Assembly (NCBI RefSeq): GCF_000482245.1
Contig: NZ_AWNH01000060.1
Coordinates: 1-64,000, forward strand
DNA: 64,000 nt
Origin: Leptolyngbya sp. Heron Island J
Lineage (GTDB): Bacteria; Cyanobacteriota; Cyanobacteriia; Phormidesmidales; Phormidesmidaceae
Direction of reading: 5' to 3'
How positions within the stretch are numbered: the stretch's first letter is position 1; every line of letters begins with the position of its first letter. The notes under the pieces were generated by a model. The model saw only the letters and a program-made list of their open reading frames with translations. It was not told the origin of the DNA and searched no databases. The position numbers and the translations under genes are program-made. Shown piece by piece: positions 7,573 to 16,666 of this stretch.

Positions 7573-8589
7573 ATGGCTGCACATTCAATGGGCTTACCAT
7601 CAGGCCTAATAGAAGATATTGATCTTGTTATTCGTCAGGATGCGCGCGAGTTAATTGAGCGTATTGAGCAGGGACTGGCGTCTGAGCATCTATCAAAACC
7701 TGCGTATCGTGAGTTGGGTAAGTTGCTGGAGCAAGTGCCGCACCTCGAACTTACTAATGACCAGATGCTGATGCCAATGATGCAGCTGGCGGTTAGTTTA
7801 TTGTTGCCGACAGAGGCTGCACCGAAGAATCATCAGTCTCCAGCGATGTCGATGGCAGAACGGGTATCGTTGGCTCGCGATATTCGCAAACGCATTGCCC
7901 GTGAGATTCGCATTTATCGAAATCCGCTGGCGGCTGTCTTGAGTGCGGGGGGCTCTCCTGCAGCACAGCTGATCTCGGGATTAACCTGGTTCACTATTAC
8001 AATTTCGCTGCTGATTGGTAGTACCACTGCCGTCCGTATGTTTTTGTCGAATCAATATGATATCGGTTATCAGCATGGTATTAGTCACGCCCAGCAGCCC
8101 AACTCTGAGGATGAGGCATCGGAGTCTGTTATGGATGATGTTGTCGTTGAGGGTGAACCCTGGGGGACTACGGCGATTGCGGAAGGAGAAGCCCAGGGGT
8201 CTCATGTGGAGCTGTTTTCGTCCCAAGAATGGCAGTATATTCAGCTGGTGCTGGCGGCAGGTGGTTTGGGTAGTATTGTCAGTGTGATGTTGCGATCGCG
8301 AAAATTGGAAAATCGTAACCGTTCGCAATCTGTGATTCCTTTCTTTATTGGCTTCTTTAAGCCAGTGGTAGGCACGGCCTTTAGTTTGCTAGCTGTGGCG
8401 CTCATTGAGTCAGAAATTGTAGTGGTATCTGGATTTAACCCCAGTGATGCAGAAACCCAGTCAAAGTATCTATACTTTGCGATCGCGTTTATCGCCGGAT
8501 TTAGTGAGGTGTTAGTCCCAGACTTTCTAGCGCGCACTGAAAAGTCAATGATATCTGGCAATAGTAACAAAAAGGATGATCTCTCCTAA
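7573..8589 (+). CDS. Membrane protein, function unknown
   Basis: The 338-residue protein has a soluble N-terminal part (about 1-130) with Glu/Arg-rich helices, a first membrane segment (about 136-156, LISGLTWFTITISLLIG), an acidic loop of about 65 residues (EDEASESVMDDVVVEGE), then hydrophobic stretches near 220-240, 263-283 and 298-318. The layout is a small polytopic membrane protein with a sizeable cytoplasmic domain. No enzymatic motif is visible and I do not recognise the family. ATG at 7573 is the first in frame; a later ATG at residue 6 is possible. It stands alone and is followed by a terminator. Confidence 0.75.
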   Translation: MAAHSMGLPSGLIEDIDLVIRQDARELIERIEQGLASEHLSKPAYRELGKLLEQVPHLELTNDQMLMPMMQLAVSLLLPTEAAPKNHQSPAMSMAERVSLARDIRKRIAREIRIYRNPLAAVLSAGGSPAAQLISGLTWFTITISLLIGSTTAVRMFLSNQYDIGYQHGISHAQQPNSEDEASESVMDDVVVEGEPWGTTAIAEGEAQGSHVELFSSQEWQYIQLVLAAGGLGSIVSVMLRSRKLENRNRSQSVIPFFIGFFKPVVGTAFSLLAVALIESEIVVVSGFNPSDAETQSKYLYFAIAFIAGFSEVLVPDFLARTEKSMISGNSNKKDDLS

Positions 8590-8610
8590 ATAGACTCGGA
8601 TCGATGTGTG

Positions 8611-8645
8611 ACGGCCCCGTAAAGAGAACACGGGGCCGTTAATTG
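8611..8645 (+). terminator. Terminator after membrane protein gene
   Basis: A ten-base stem ACGGCCCCGT (8611-8620) pairs with ACGGGGCCGT (8630-8639) over a nine-base loop, followed by a short T-rich stretch. The weak U-tract keeps confidence moderate. Confidence 0.6.
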
Positions 8646-8699
8646 GCGTTTGTGCAAGTTTAAAGTTGTATTAGCCGTTTTGTTGTTCCTGATTAGCCC

Positions 8700-9047
8700 A
8701 TGCTAAAGCCTACTGTTCTTGGTCTTTTAATACTGAGCACCATTTTATTGACCCATGCCCAGGCAGCTCAGCGGTATGGTGCGATCGCAATTTCTCAATC
8801 CGGTGACTGGGGAGTGACGACCAATTACTTATCCGTTGATAGTGCTGAGCGAGAAGCGCTCCGTAGCTGTGGCGATGTCAACTGTTCCATTCGAGTTTCA
8901 TTTCGGGGCTGCGGTGCGATCGCAGAACGCGATCGCACCCTTGCTTGGGGAGTAGCTTCTTCAAGTGTACGTGCTAGAGACCAGGCCCTGAGAGCGCTAG
9001 AGGGGCAGGGAGAGATTCTTGCCGAAGTGTGCAATCAAGCAAACTAA
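8700..9047 (+). CDS. DUF4189-type secreted protein
   Basis: The 115-residue protein begins with a signal peptide: MLKPTVLGLLILSTILLTHA, with likely cleavage near AQA-AQ (residues 20-23). The mature part starts YGAIAISQSGDWGVTTNY and contains SAEREALRSCG, VNCSIRVSFRGCGAIA and a final Cys, the pattern of the DUF4189 family: a small exported domain with paired cysteines, often repeated in larger proteins and of unknown function. Four cysteines could form two disulfides outside the cytoplasm. It is a single-gene unit. Confidence 0.75.
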   Translation: MLKPTVLGLLILSTILLTHAQAAQRYGAIAISQSGDWGVTTNYLSVDSAEREALRSCGDVNCSIRVSFRGCGAIAERDRTLAWGVASSSVRARDQALRALEGQGEILAEVCNQAN

Positions 9048-9102
9048 GGTGAGAAAGCTCACTCTGATTTGAGATCAACCAGACTGATGTTATGGCCTTA
9101 AA

Positions 9103-9134
9103 AAGGGCAACGGTGCGTTTAGACCCTTGCCCTT
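9103..9134 (+). terminator. Hairpin after DUF4189 gene
   Basis: AAGGGCAA (9103-9110) pairs with TTGCCCTT (9127-9134); two further G-C pairs can form inside past one mismatch. There is no good U-tract, so it may be a processing hairpin and not a true terminator. Confidence 0.4.
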
Positions 9135-9205
9135 GTATTGATAAAGTGAAGGTTAGGTAGCGCTTGGCATGACTGGCTGCTACCTTCTATTAGACAGAAA
9201 AACAG

Positions 9206-9505
9206 TTACTGAGAAAGCTTGGCTAACGAGTGGTCTATCGATGAAAATCGACTCGATAAAATTGGCAAAGGTGCAGGGGCTAGCTTTTTTTCTGCAGCTA
9301 TTTTGGTGAATTCTGCCTCTGAATGCTCAAGGTCTGAATGGCTAACATGGGGCAATTGTTGAAATGGTGATTCCGCTAAACAACATGTTTGCCAAGCAGA
9401 CTGAACCGGCACGCCCAGTTGTGAACAATTCCCCCCACGGCGGCCGATGTGTGTATAGAACCGACAAGCACCGCATCGAGCAATTTCACACTTTTTACTA
9501 CTCAT
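9206..9505 (-). CDS. Small Cys-rich cyanobacterial protein
   Basis: The 99-residue protein has its conserved part at the N-terminus: CGACRFYTHIGRRGGNCSQL and then VPVQSAWQTCCLAESPF, six or seven cysteines in the first 45 residues. The spacing suggests a metal site or iron-sulfur centre. The C-terminal half is less ordered. I recall very similar short proteins across cyanobacteria with no assigned role. ATG at 9505 is directly followed by conserved sequence. There is no signal peptide, so it is probably cytosolic. Confidence 0.75.
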   Translation of the reverse strand: MSSKKCEIARCGACRFYTHIGRRGGNCSQLGVPVQSAWQTCCLAESPFQQLPHVSHSDLEHSEAEFTKIAAEKKLAPAPLPILSSRFSSIDHSLAKLSQ

Positions 9506-9838
9506 GAAGAAATTATGGAGAGAGTTTACTACAAGCCTTCACCTATTGTTCATTGTGGGTTAATTACTCCGGAAACTCTCATGTCTCAAAAATGTTAAAA
9601 GCTTGATACGCCAAGCTTTGGCAGTGAGTTTATTAAAATTTCCTCATTAAGGTTTTCTTTATATTTTATTTAAATAAATCAACGTTTTTAAAATCTTTTT
9701 AAGAATTGACTGGGATCATCTGATGGTAGGTGTTTCCTGAAAACTAATTTTAAGATTTAGGTGGAATTACGGCTGTTAATTTATATCGAGTTTGACTGGA
9801 AAAACTGATTTTAGAATATCTATCTTTATCCCTTTGTG
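9506..9838. other. AT-rich intergenic region
   Basis: About 330 AT-rich bases without an ORF. One small hairpin, AAAGCTTG (9598-9605) with CAAGCTTT (9612-9619), is visible. The promoter of the minus-strand Cys-rich gene must lie here, but no box is clear. Confidence 0.4.
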
Positions 9839-10393
9839 TTATTTCCATGTTTTAGAAATACATAGCGCACACATGGTCCATCGGGCTAGTTCACCTGGTG
9901 GACAAAAACACTGACATTCTGGACACAACTCCTGGGATTTTTGCTGACTTTTTTTGATGTTTGCCCAGCGATTAAAGGCGGCTTCAGGTGTTTTTATCTG
10001 TGTTTCCTCAGGGGGGAGATCAGGTTCTGTTATTACGCCAATGTAACTGGGGTGAGCCTGAAGCTGGTTGCTAACAGGGGATATTTTGCGGACGGGTTTT
10101 GTATGCCACTGAGCGCTGGAAAAGCGAATGTCATCTAATGGCGTTGCGATCAGGCGATTGAGCTTGTGAAGAATACGCCGCCGTTCCAAGGTGAGGGTCT
10201 GCGCCCAGGAAGCGTTGGCTACGGTGACATAGAGGACATGGCGCTGAATGCTGGCTGGCTTTGTTTGCTGGGCAACCACATAGCCCACGGCTTTGGGCCA
10301 ATAGTCAGTAACCTGTCTAAATTGTTGCCGGGCCTGCCAGTTGGGATGGGCTTCAATATCAGTAATTAGCGATCGCAATCCGGAAAATCCCAT
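9839..10393 (-). CDS. dciA: DciA-like (DUF721) helicase loader
   Basis: The 184-residue protein has the DUF721/DciA core in its first 95 residues: W-x-x-A-V-G (YWPKAVGYVV), then HVLYVTVANASWAQTLTLERRRILHKLN. DciA brings the replicative helicase DnaB to DNA in bacteria that lack DnaC or DnaI, including cyanobacteria. A linker follows, then a C-terminal cysteine cluster, CPECQCFCPPGE with CALC, that looks like a zinc ribbon and is absent from the shortest family members. ATG at 10393. Its neighbours on the plus strand (SPOR-like protein, PspA) are unrelated in function. Confidence 0.8.
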   Translation of the reverse strand: MGFSGLRSLITDIEAHPNWQARQQFRQVTDYWPKAVGYVVAQQTKPASIQRHVLYVTVANASWAQTLTLERRRILHKLNRLIATPLDDIRFSSAQWHTKPVRKISPVSNQLQAHPSYIGVITEPDLPPEETQIKTPEAAFNRWANIKKSQQKSQELCPECQCFCPPGELARWTMCALCISKTWK

Positions 10394-10494
10394 TCCTACC
10401 CCTTTTGAACACCAGTCATTGCTTAACTAACGTGTTAACGTATGGTCTATTAGTGGCGGCTGCCCACCTTTATCTGTCATTTTAGCTGTGTCCC

Positions 10495-11778
10495 ATGGCT
10501 GCTTCTTCAGACAATACCTCCCCTTCAATGCCTCCTCGACCTGGTTCAGGGTCTGGAGCTGAAATCGCACCACAGCTAGAAAGTGTGTTGCGTAATCTTA
10601 ATGTCAATCTTGAGGATGAACTGACCCGCTATCGGCGTCAACGTCATGGCCGAGTACCGCCACCGCCGCCGCCACGTCGTGCCGCCCAGCGTCAAACTAT
10701 TGATCTGATTTCGGTGGCCGCCTCTGCGTCCGGTGATACGACCACTGAGGTTCCTAGCCATCCTGCTACGCCGCCGCCGCCGCCGCCCAACCCGTTTTTG
10801 CAGACAGCCGCCGAGCTAGAAAATGACGACGTTGATTTGCAAGATTTGTCAGACATAGAGCCGGCGGCGGATGAGCCTGTTCCAGAGGCTACAGAACAGG
10901 CTGACGCTGAGGTAGATAGCTCCTTGCCAGTACCGTCTGCTGATCTGCCAACAGACGGGTATTTGGAGTCATCAGAAGAATTGTTGAAGAGTATTGCAGA
11001 AGAACAAACCGAGCCAGCGGACGTTCCTGAACCTTATTCTCCTGAGCGTAAGAACAATATTTTGCTAAAGCTGGCAGGGTTGGCGCTGGTGCTGCTGGGT
11101 GGGGTGGCCGTTGGGTTTGCCATTACCTATCCATCGCAGTTGCAAAATTTGCGATCGCGGCTGTGGCCCAATGCCGAAACGAGTACAGCTGAGACCCCTG
11201 ATGCTGAGGCTGCCGATGAGGGCGACAGTGCTTTGCCAGAAGTGTCGGATTCCGAATCAGCGGCTGCCCCAACTGCTGGGGCAGATGGCTACCAGCCACC
11301 GGGTCCAGATCTCTCGACCCGAGAATTTAAAGAACTCGATGATGTTAAGGATCTGGTGACCTTAGATATTGATAGTGCTAATGGCAGCAGCGCTGCACCT
11401 GCAACGTCACCGTTGCCTAACCCGGCTCAATCGCCACTGCCTACACCGACGGAGTCAGCGGCGTCACCCACTAGTTCGCCTGATCCAACAGCAGCTGCAC
11501 CGACTCCAGCTGCAACACCGACTCCGACGACTCCGCCAGCTAGCCCATTACCCACCGATGCCAATGGCTCTAATTTTTATGTCATTGCCAGCTACACTGG
11601 CGATGCATCCTTAAATAAAGCACGTGAGCTGGTGCCCGATGCCTTTGTTCGCAACTTTGATGCTGGTGCCCGTATTCAGTTGGCTGCCTTTGATAATCGT
11701 GCCCAGGCGGAAGATCAAGTGGCGTTTCTAACCCAGCAAGGAATCACGGTAGAACTCTTTGGTCCGACGAACGAATAA
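10495..11778 (+). CDS. Single-pass membrane protein with SPOR-like end
   Basis: The 427-residue protein has a Pro-rich, acidic cytoplasmic region (about 1-185, with poly-Pro runs PPPPPPRR and PPPPPPNP), one membrane helix (about 190-213, LAGLALVLLGGVAVGFAITY), a long Pro/Ser/Thr/Ala linker (about 220-355) and a C-terminal domain of about 70 residues (SNFYVIASYTGDASLNKAREL to GITVELFGP). That domain resembles SPOR, which binds denuded peptidoglycan at septa. The order cytoplasm-helix-linker-SPOR is that of many cell-division proteins such as FtsN and DedD. The SPOR call rests on strand pattern and the residue-scavenging FDNRAQAEDQVAFLTQQG element, so it is probable, not certain. Confidence 0.7.
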   Translation: MAASSDNTSPSMPPRPGSGSGAEIAPQLESVLRNLNVNLEDELTRYRRQRHGRVPPPPPPRRAAQRQTIDLISVAASASGDTTTEVPSHPATPPPPPPNPFLQTAAELENDDVDLQDLSDIEPAADEPVPEATEQADAEVDSSLPVPSADLPTDGYLESSEELLKSIAEEQTEPADVPEPYSPERKNNILLKLAGLALVLLGGVAVGFAITYPSQLQNLRSRLWPNAETSTAETPDAEAADEGDSALPEVSDSESAAAPTAGADGYQPPGPDLSTREFKELDDVKDLVTLDIDSANGSSAAPATSPLPNPAQSPLPTPTESAASPTSSPDPTAAAPTPAATPTPTTPPASPLPTDANGSNFYVIASYTGDASLNKARELVPDAFVRNFDAGARIQLAAFDNRAQAEDQVAFLTQQGITVELFGPTNE

Positions 11779-11859
11779 TCTCCCTGCTATGCTAAAAGTG
11801 TCGGCTGCTGCTGTTCCTGAGCGGCCTGTCTGTGCTAGTTAGGCAAAAAAGGACTATCG

Positions 11860-12540
11860 ATGGGATTGTTAGATCGTTTCTTGCGGGTGGTACGCTCCAG
11901 CCTCAATGATGCTGTTCATGGGGCTGAAGATCCAGAGCAGCTGTTGGAGCAGGCAACTGCAAATATGCAGGAAAATTTGCTGCAGTTGAGACAGGCTGTA
12001 GCGGTTGCGATCGCTACTCAGAAACGCAGTGAACGCCAGTACGATCAGTCCTTAATCCAGGCGCGTGAATTTTATAACCGTGCCCAGAGTGCTCTGGCCA
12101 AAGGGAATGAGGTTTTGGCTCGCGAGGCCCTCAGCCGTCGTCAAAGTTATCTAGAAACTGCTAAGGCCTTAGAAGGTCAGCTACAGCAGCAGCAAATCAG
12201 CGTTAAACAGCTGAAAGCTAACATGCGGACGCTGGAAAGTAAGATTGCCCAGGCGCGCACTCAAAAGGACATGTACATCGCGCGGGCTCGCTCAGCCAAG
12301 GCCAGTCAAAGGTTGAACGAAATGATTACTCAGGTGAATGGCAGCCATTTTAATCAAATTGAAGACAAGATTCTAGATATGGAAGCCAATGCGGCGGCAG
12401 CGGCTGAATTTAATACCCTGAGTCAGGATACGTTAGACCAGAAATTCTCAGCTCTGGAGGCGGGACGTAATCCAGATAGCAATCCTGTAGATGTGGAGCT
12501 AGCTGCCCTCAAGGCGCGGCTAAATCTGCCTGAAAGTTAG
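11860..12540 (+). CDS. pspA: PspA/Vipp1 family membrane-remodelling protein
   Basis: The 226-residue protein is a long coiled-coil ESCRT-III-type protein. It opens with the amphipathic helix MGLLDRFLRVVRSSLNDAV, then AEDPEQLLEQATANMQENL, a heptad-rich stretch to about 190 and a short acidic end. PspA guards the cytoplasmic membrane; Vipp1/IM30 maintains thylakoids and carries an extra C-terminal helix of about 30 residues. The present protein ends soon after the core (ALKARLNLPES), which favours PspA, or a paralogue of Vipp1. AGGA precedes the ATG by seven bases. It follows the SPOR-like gene by 80 bp and could be cotranscribed. Confidence 0.9.
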   Translation: MGLLDRFLRVVRSSLNDAVHGAEDPEQLLEQATANMQENLLQLRQAVAVAIATQKRSERQYDQSLIQAREFYNRAQSALAKGNEVLAREALSRRQSYLETAKALEGQLQQQQISVKQLKANMRTLESKIAQARTQKDMYIARARSAKASQRLNEMITQVNGSHFNQIEDKILDMEANAAAAAEFNTLSQDTLDQKFSALEAGRNPDSNPVDVELAALKARLNLPES

Positions 12541-12659
12541 GTTGTGAGCCGTTGCTGATTGAGGGAATGAACCGTTCTGTTAAAAACGCCAGATATCAGT
12601 ATCTTGCAGATGCAATCATAATGCAGAGCAGCAATTTCGGTTTTTGAAACGGAGCCGTC

Positions 12660-13811
12660 CTAGAATAATTTTTGCTGATTATTGGCTTGCTTATAAACCG
12701 GCAAAGTGAAGTGAAACGTACTGCCTTTTTGAGGGACTGAATCCACCCAAATTTGACCATAGTGTGCCCTGACAATGCGCAAACACAGGGCCAAACCCAG
12801 ACCATAGCCATCCTGAGATTGGTCTCGCTGCAGTCGAAAACTCTCTTCGAAAATCCGGGCTTGCTTATCTGCAGGGATACCTGGTCCCGTATCTTGAATA
12901 CTCACTTGCACCTTTTGAGTGGTACGGTGTAGCGCTGTAATCACCACCTCACCACCATTGGGTGTGTATTTCACCGCATTGTCCAAAAGATTGGTAATCA
13001 CACGACGTACCTGGTTTGGATCAGCATGAACCTGAGGCAAGTCCTGAGGCATATCGAGGCGAATAATTTGTTCCTTGTCTTTGACTTTAGTGGCCATGGA
13101 GTGAATAACTTCCTGACACAGTTCCTGTAGGCTCAACTCCTTTGGAAAAATATGCAGCTCGACACTGGGACCATGGGCGGCCTGCAAAATATCGGTGATC
13201 ATCCGATCAATGGAACGGATTTGAGTCTTCGCATTTCGTAGGAGTTGTACCGTTAGCTCCGGTCGAAACCGTGATCGTCGTTCATGATTGGGGTCATATC
13301 CCATCTCCAGGGTCTCAATCGCAATGGAAGCAGCCGTCAGCGGATTGCGTAAATCATGGGCCAGCATGGCAATGATTCGATCCTTGAAATCTAGCTTGGC
13401 ATTGGCTTCTGCATTGAGCTGTTTGAGCCGAAAAATTTCATCTGAGAGGTGGATAATTTCCGTTGATTGGGCAATGGACGTAGTATCTACAGATTGTTGG
13501 GTGCGATCGCTACTTTCAGCCTCAATTTCTGTCTGCCAGCGAGACCACCAATAATCAATCTGCGAAATAATGTTGCTACCCGTTAAGGTTTGACGCCCCG
13601 CCTCCGAAATTTTAATCAGCGTGGGGGTGATCACCAGCCTGAAATGTTCGGCCAAATACGGTTGCTCACTGACATCAATCACCTCTAAAACCGGAGCAAT
13701 GACGCTTTCTAAGCCTTCAATATGCTGACGAATTTGACGCACTTGCTCAGCAGAGCTTGGCCGCTTATCAATAAACAGCAACAGCTTCAGCGGCACTTCA
13801 AGGGACGGCAT
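12660..13811 (-). CDS. sasA: Clock output histidine kinase SasA
   Basis: The 383-residue kinase has the KaiB-like thioredoxin fold at the N-terminus (about 1-95; LKLLLFIDKRPSSAEQV and FRLVITPTLIK), which docks on KaiC. After a linker and coiled coil comes the HisKA helix with phosphoacceptor His152 in MLAHDLRNPLTAASIA, then the HATPase domain with N-box NLLDNAVKYTPNGGE, G1 DTGPGIP and G2 GYGLGLAL. It autophosphorylates when bound to KaiC and passes phosphate to RpaA, setting day/night transcription. There is no membrane segment. The length and order match the family closely. No kai genes lie in this window. Confidence 0.96.
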   Translation of the reverse strand: MPSLEVPLKLLLFIDKRPSSAEQVRQIRQHIEGLESVIAPVLEVIDVSEQPYLAEHFRLVITPTLIKISEAGRQTLTGSNIISQIDYWWSRWQTEIEAESSDRTQQSVDTTSIAQSTEIIHLSDEIFRLKQLNAEANAKLDFKDRIIAMLAHDLRNPLTAASIAIETLEMGYDPNHERRSRFRPELTVQLLRNAKTQIRSIDRMITDILQAAHGPSVELHIFPKELSLQELCQEVIHSMATKVKDKEQIIRLDMPQDLPQVHADPNQVRRVITNLLDNAVKYTPNGGEVVITALHRTTQKVQVSIQDTGPGIPADKQARIFEESFRLQRDQSQDGYGLGLALCLRIVRAHYGQIWVDSVPQKGSTFHFTLPVYKQANNQQKLF

Positions 13812-14199
13812 AGATGAACGTTTGACTCCTGCTCAGCGATACGGGATATCCAATGACTGGGTGCCTAGCTAGCCAGTTATTCCTTTAGCCTACATCTTTC
13901 CAACGTTCGATGGTGGTAGCTCCTCAAAAGAATTATCTAGCCTGTCCTGTCCCAGTTGCCCTCAGACGCGCTCTATGCCAGTTACAAAACCCACCCATGC
14001 GGAATCAAAAGCCTTGAATTGTAGGGAATGATAGCAACTACATCGCTGGCCAAGATAAGGGCAATCGTTAAAGAGATATTAAAGGAAAATGCCTGATCAA
14101 GTTTTCAGATATATATCTCACCTACAGTGAAATGTAGAGCTTCCTTTTGATTGCATCCAGTCATTCGTTAGCGGTACTCGGTAGATACAGTGAGGCGCG
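13812..14199. other. Intergenic region, nothing recognised
   Basis: About 390 bases between divergent genes. It should hold the sasA promoter (minus) and that of the next gene (plus). I see no strong boxes, RNA genes or repeats. Confidence 0.45.
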
Positions 14200-14205
14200 G
14201 TGGTT

Positions 14206-14775
14206 ATGCAGGTTTTAGCAGTTATTCAACGTCACATCCGTCAGCAGTATATGCAAACTCAAGTGAGTGATCTGCTGCATATGGGAGCTTTAGCGATGGG
14301 TGCTGCAACACTGCTAGTGACTCATACAGCCCAAGCCAGAATGGCAATATCGTCATCGGCGGAAAACAATGCAGTCGTTATCCATCCTCTACTCGCGCAA
14401 ACCGCTCCGGTTGTTTCTGATCATCTGAGTAATGGTATTTATCTCTTTGGTGAAAAGCCCTTGCCGGATCAGTTGCAAACCGCGTACATGATTTTTGAAG
14501 CACAGGCTGGGCAAGTGGTCGGAGCCTTTTATTCTCCTCACTCATCCTTCGATTGTTTTCGAGGCAGCGTGGAAAATACACAGCTCTCGTTAGCAATTAC
14601 TGAAACCTATTCTCAGGAAGAATACGCCTACGCCCTCGATCTTGAAGATACTCCTGTGGCTGGCCCTGGCAGCAGACAATTTGCGATTGAAGGATTCCAT
14701 CAAATTGAAGCCGTTAGTGAAAATGATCTACGCATGCTGAGCACCTGCCAGGCTCACTATAGTCAGACTATTTGA
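14206..14775 (+). CDS. Secreted protein, function unknown
   Basis: The product has 189 residues. A hydrophobic stretch near residues 22-40 (LLHMGALAMGAATLLVTHTAQA) ends in an AQA cleavage site, so the mature protein is exported to the periplasm or thylakoid lumen. The mature part contains LPDQLQTAYMIFEAQAGQVVGAFYSP and two cysteines (SSFDCFRG and STCQAHY) that could pair. No catalytic motif is seen; I recall similar uncharacterised cyanobacterial proteins. ATG at 14206 lies ten bases after GAGG; GTG at 14200 is the alternative start. Confidence 0.7.
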   Translation: MQVLAVIQRHIRQQYMQTQVSDLLHMGALAMGAATLLVTHTAQARMAISSSAENNAVVIHPLLAQTAPVVSDHLSNGIYLFGEKPLPDQLQTAYMIFEAQAGQVVGAFYSPHSSFDCFRGSVENTQLSLAITETYSQEEYAYALDLEDTPVAGPGSRQFAIEGFHQIEAVSENDLRMLSTCQAHYSQTI

Positions 14776-14920
14776 TCTGAGCATTTCTTTCTCCATTCGT
14801 TTAATCAGCTACAGTTTCTTTCTGCAAGCTAATTTATTTTCCTAGAAGCATTTGCTGACTATCCAATGATGCAGAAATAATGTCTTGGCTATTTGCTAAG
14901 GCATTGTTTTATCTTGGTAA

Positions 14921-15418
14921 GTGAAAATCTTTAGTTTTCCTCTGGTAATTGTAGGTGTGAACGCAGCAGAACAAGCCCGCAGCATCGAATATGCAAGCAA
15001 GATAGCCGCTACTGTTGGTGCCTTTAAAGGGCACCTCCCTGACTTACGCTCTGACCTTAAGCCCTGGGCCAACGATCCCGATACGCGGGACCTAATTGAT
15101 CCTGATTCCATCGACATTGGGTTTCATTTTCCTGGTTTTAGTCGTTCGTTTAATTGTCGTAGCTTGTTGGTCCAGATTCGTCTTCATGCAGTCGCTGATG
15201 AGACCAGTCAGGGGGCAGCTGATACCGTTGCAAATATTGTTAAGGCGATTGGTGTTGATGTTGTCGGGTTTAATCACCATGGTCAGCAGTGGCATCTTTC
15301 CACCATTAACAATTGGCAGTTTGAAGGCGTGGCCCCACCCAAAGCAACCGCCGGAGAAAAGATTAAACTGTGCTGTCGGCAAATTTTTCAGGTATTCAAT
15401 CCAGAAATTGAGATCTAG
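14921..15418 (+). CDS. Conserved hypothetical protein
   Basis: The product has 165 residues from a GTG start (MKIFSFPLVIVGVNAAEQ). It is probably soluble, with a well-mixed composition and conserved-looking parts GFHFPGFSRSFNCRSLLVQIRLH and QWHLSTINNWQFEG. No family is recognised and no active-site motif stands out. It precedes aroB by 85 bp on the same strand. An overlapping frame on the opposite strand has poorer composition, so I treat this one as the gene. Function unknown. Confidence 0.6.
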   Translation: MKIFSFPLVIVGVNAAEQARSIEYASKIAATVGAFKGHLPDLRSDLKPWANDPDTRDLIDPDSIDIGFHFPGFSRSFNCRSLLVQIRLHAVADETSQGAADTVANIVKAIGVDVVGFNHHGQQWHLSTINNWQFEGVAPPKATAGEKIKLCCRQIFQVFNPEIEI

Positions 15419-15503
15419 TGGTTGGTTTGAATAGACGCTCTCGATGACATGCCCGTAGGGCTATTGGGCAGTAGGATAGTTGAGTATATTGTGATTCAAC
15501 TCA

Positions 15504-16598
15504 ATGAAGACCGTTATCCCCGTCGAGCTTCCCCAAACCCAATATGACATCAATATTGCTACTGACGGGTTGCAATACTTGGGCCCCTGGCTTGCCGCTG
15601 TTGGTAGACAAGGTAAAGTGCTGCTTGTTTCCAATCCAGTTATTTTTAAGCATTATGGAGAAACTATACTCAACTCCTTAACTGAGGCTGGTTTTGAAGT
15701 CTGTCAGTGTATTTTGCCTGCTGGGGAACGCTACAAAACCCTGCGCTCGATCGAAAAAATTCACAATGTCGCCTTTGAAAATCGCCTAGAGCGCAGTTCC
15801 ACGCTGGTGGCTCTCGGGGGTGGTGTTATCGGTGATATGACAGGATTTGCTGCAGCTACCTGGCTGCGAGGCATTGCGGTTGTTCAGGTGCCCACCTCAC
15901 TGCTGGCTATGGTTGATGCTTCCATGGGCGGCAAAACCGGTGTCAATCACCCTCAGGGTAAAAATCTAATTGGCGCGTTTCATCAACCCAGCTTAGTTCT
16001 AATCGATCCCAACGTTCTTGCCACCCTTCCTGGTCGTGAATTTCGCGCTGGTATGGCGGAAGTCATCAAGTACGGCATTATCTGGAATGAAGGGCTATTT
16101 GAACAGCTAGAACAGGCTAAGCGTCTCGACCAGATGCGCTATGTTGGCGAAGAGCTGCTGCACGATATTCTTAAGCATTCTTGTCAGGCTAAGGCTGACG
16201 TTGTCAGCCAGGACGAAAAGGAAGCTGGACTACGGGCCATTCTTAACTATGGGCATACCATTGGCCATGCTGTTGAAAGCTTGACTGGGTACAAGTTGGT
16301 TAACCATGGTGAAGCAGTCGGGATTGGGATGGTGGCAGCAGGTGCGATCGCAACCGCCATGGATCTTTGGTCCCAAACCGCTACCGATCGTCAGCTCGCC
16401 ATCATCAAAAAAGCCGGGTTACCCACCCAGTTACCTGCCAACCTCAACATTGACGACATTCTTACTACCCTCCGCAGCGACAAAAAAGTCCAATCTGGTA
16501 AAGTCCGCTTTGTCCTCCCCAAGCGCATCGGCGCAGCCTTCGTCACCGACCAGGTAACCGACGACATCATCCGCAGTGTTCTGGAGACAATGTTTTAA
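15504..16598 (+). CDS. aroB: 3-dehydroquinate synthase
   Basis: The 364-residue enzyme converts DAHP to 3-dehydroquinate, step two of the shikimate pathway, using NAD and a divalent metal in the cytosol. The NAD-binding block is [20 protein letters not shown] (about residues 104-123), then [12 protein letters not shown] and [10 protein letters not shown]. Metal ligands fall in GMAEVIKYG (Glu), [11 protein letters not shown] (His) and [11 protein letters not shown] (His). The length is usual for the family. ATG at 15504 starts conserved sequence. It is followed by hisB 68 bp away, with a dispersed repeat in the gap. Confidence 0.97.
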   Translation: MKTVIPVELPQTQYDINIATDGLQYLGPWLAAVGRQGKVLLVSNPVIFKHYGETILNSLTEAGFEVCQCILPAGERYKTLRSIEKIHNVAFENRLERSSTLVALGGGVIGDMTGFAAATWLRGIAVVQVPTSLLAMVDASMGGKTGVNHPQGKNLIGAFHQPSLVLIDPNVLATLPGREFRAGMAEVIKYGIIWNEGLFEQLEQAKRLDQMRYVGEELLHDILKHSCQAKADVVSQDEKEAGLRAILNYGHTIGHAVESLTGYKLVNHGEAVGIGMVAAGAIATAMDLWSQTATDRQLAIIKKAGLPTQLPANLNIDDILTTLRSDKKVQSGKVRFVLPKRIGAAFVTDQVTDDIIRSVLETMF

Positions 16599-16625
16599 AA
16601 GCCTTTCACACTGATGAATTCTGTT

Positions 16626-16652
16626 TAGGGCGGCTACGAAGGCAGCCCCTAC
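16626..16652. repeat. GTAGGGG-type dispersed repeat
   Basis: TAGGGCGGCT and AGCCCCTA form an imperfect hairpin with loop ACGAAGGC, in the aroB-hisB gap. It belongs to a class of small palindromic repeats ending in GTAGGGG/CCCCTAC seen elsewhere in this window (22017, 38419, 41716). Confidence 0.5.
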
Positions 16653-16666
16653 ATTTCATAATCACC

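Noticed and set aside
15096-15434. 112-codon frame overlapping the 165-residue gene
   Set aside because: Shifted frame with Leu/Val-skewed composition; the 14921 frame looks like normal protein.
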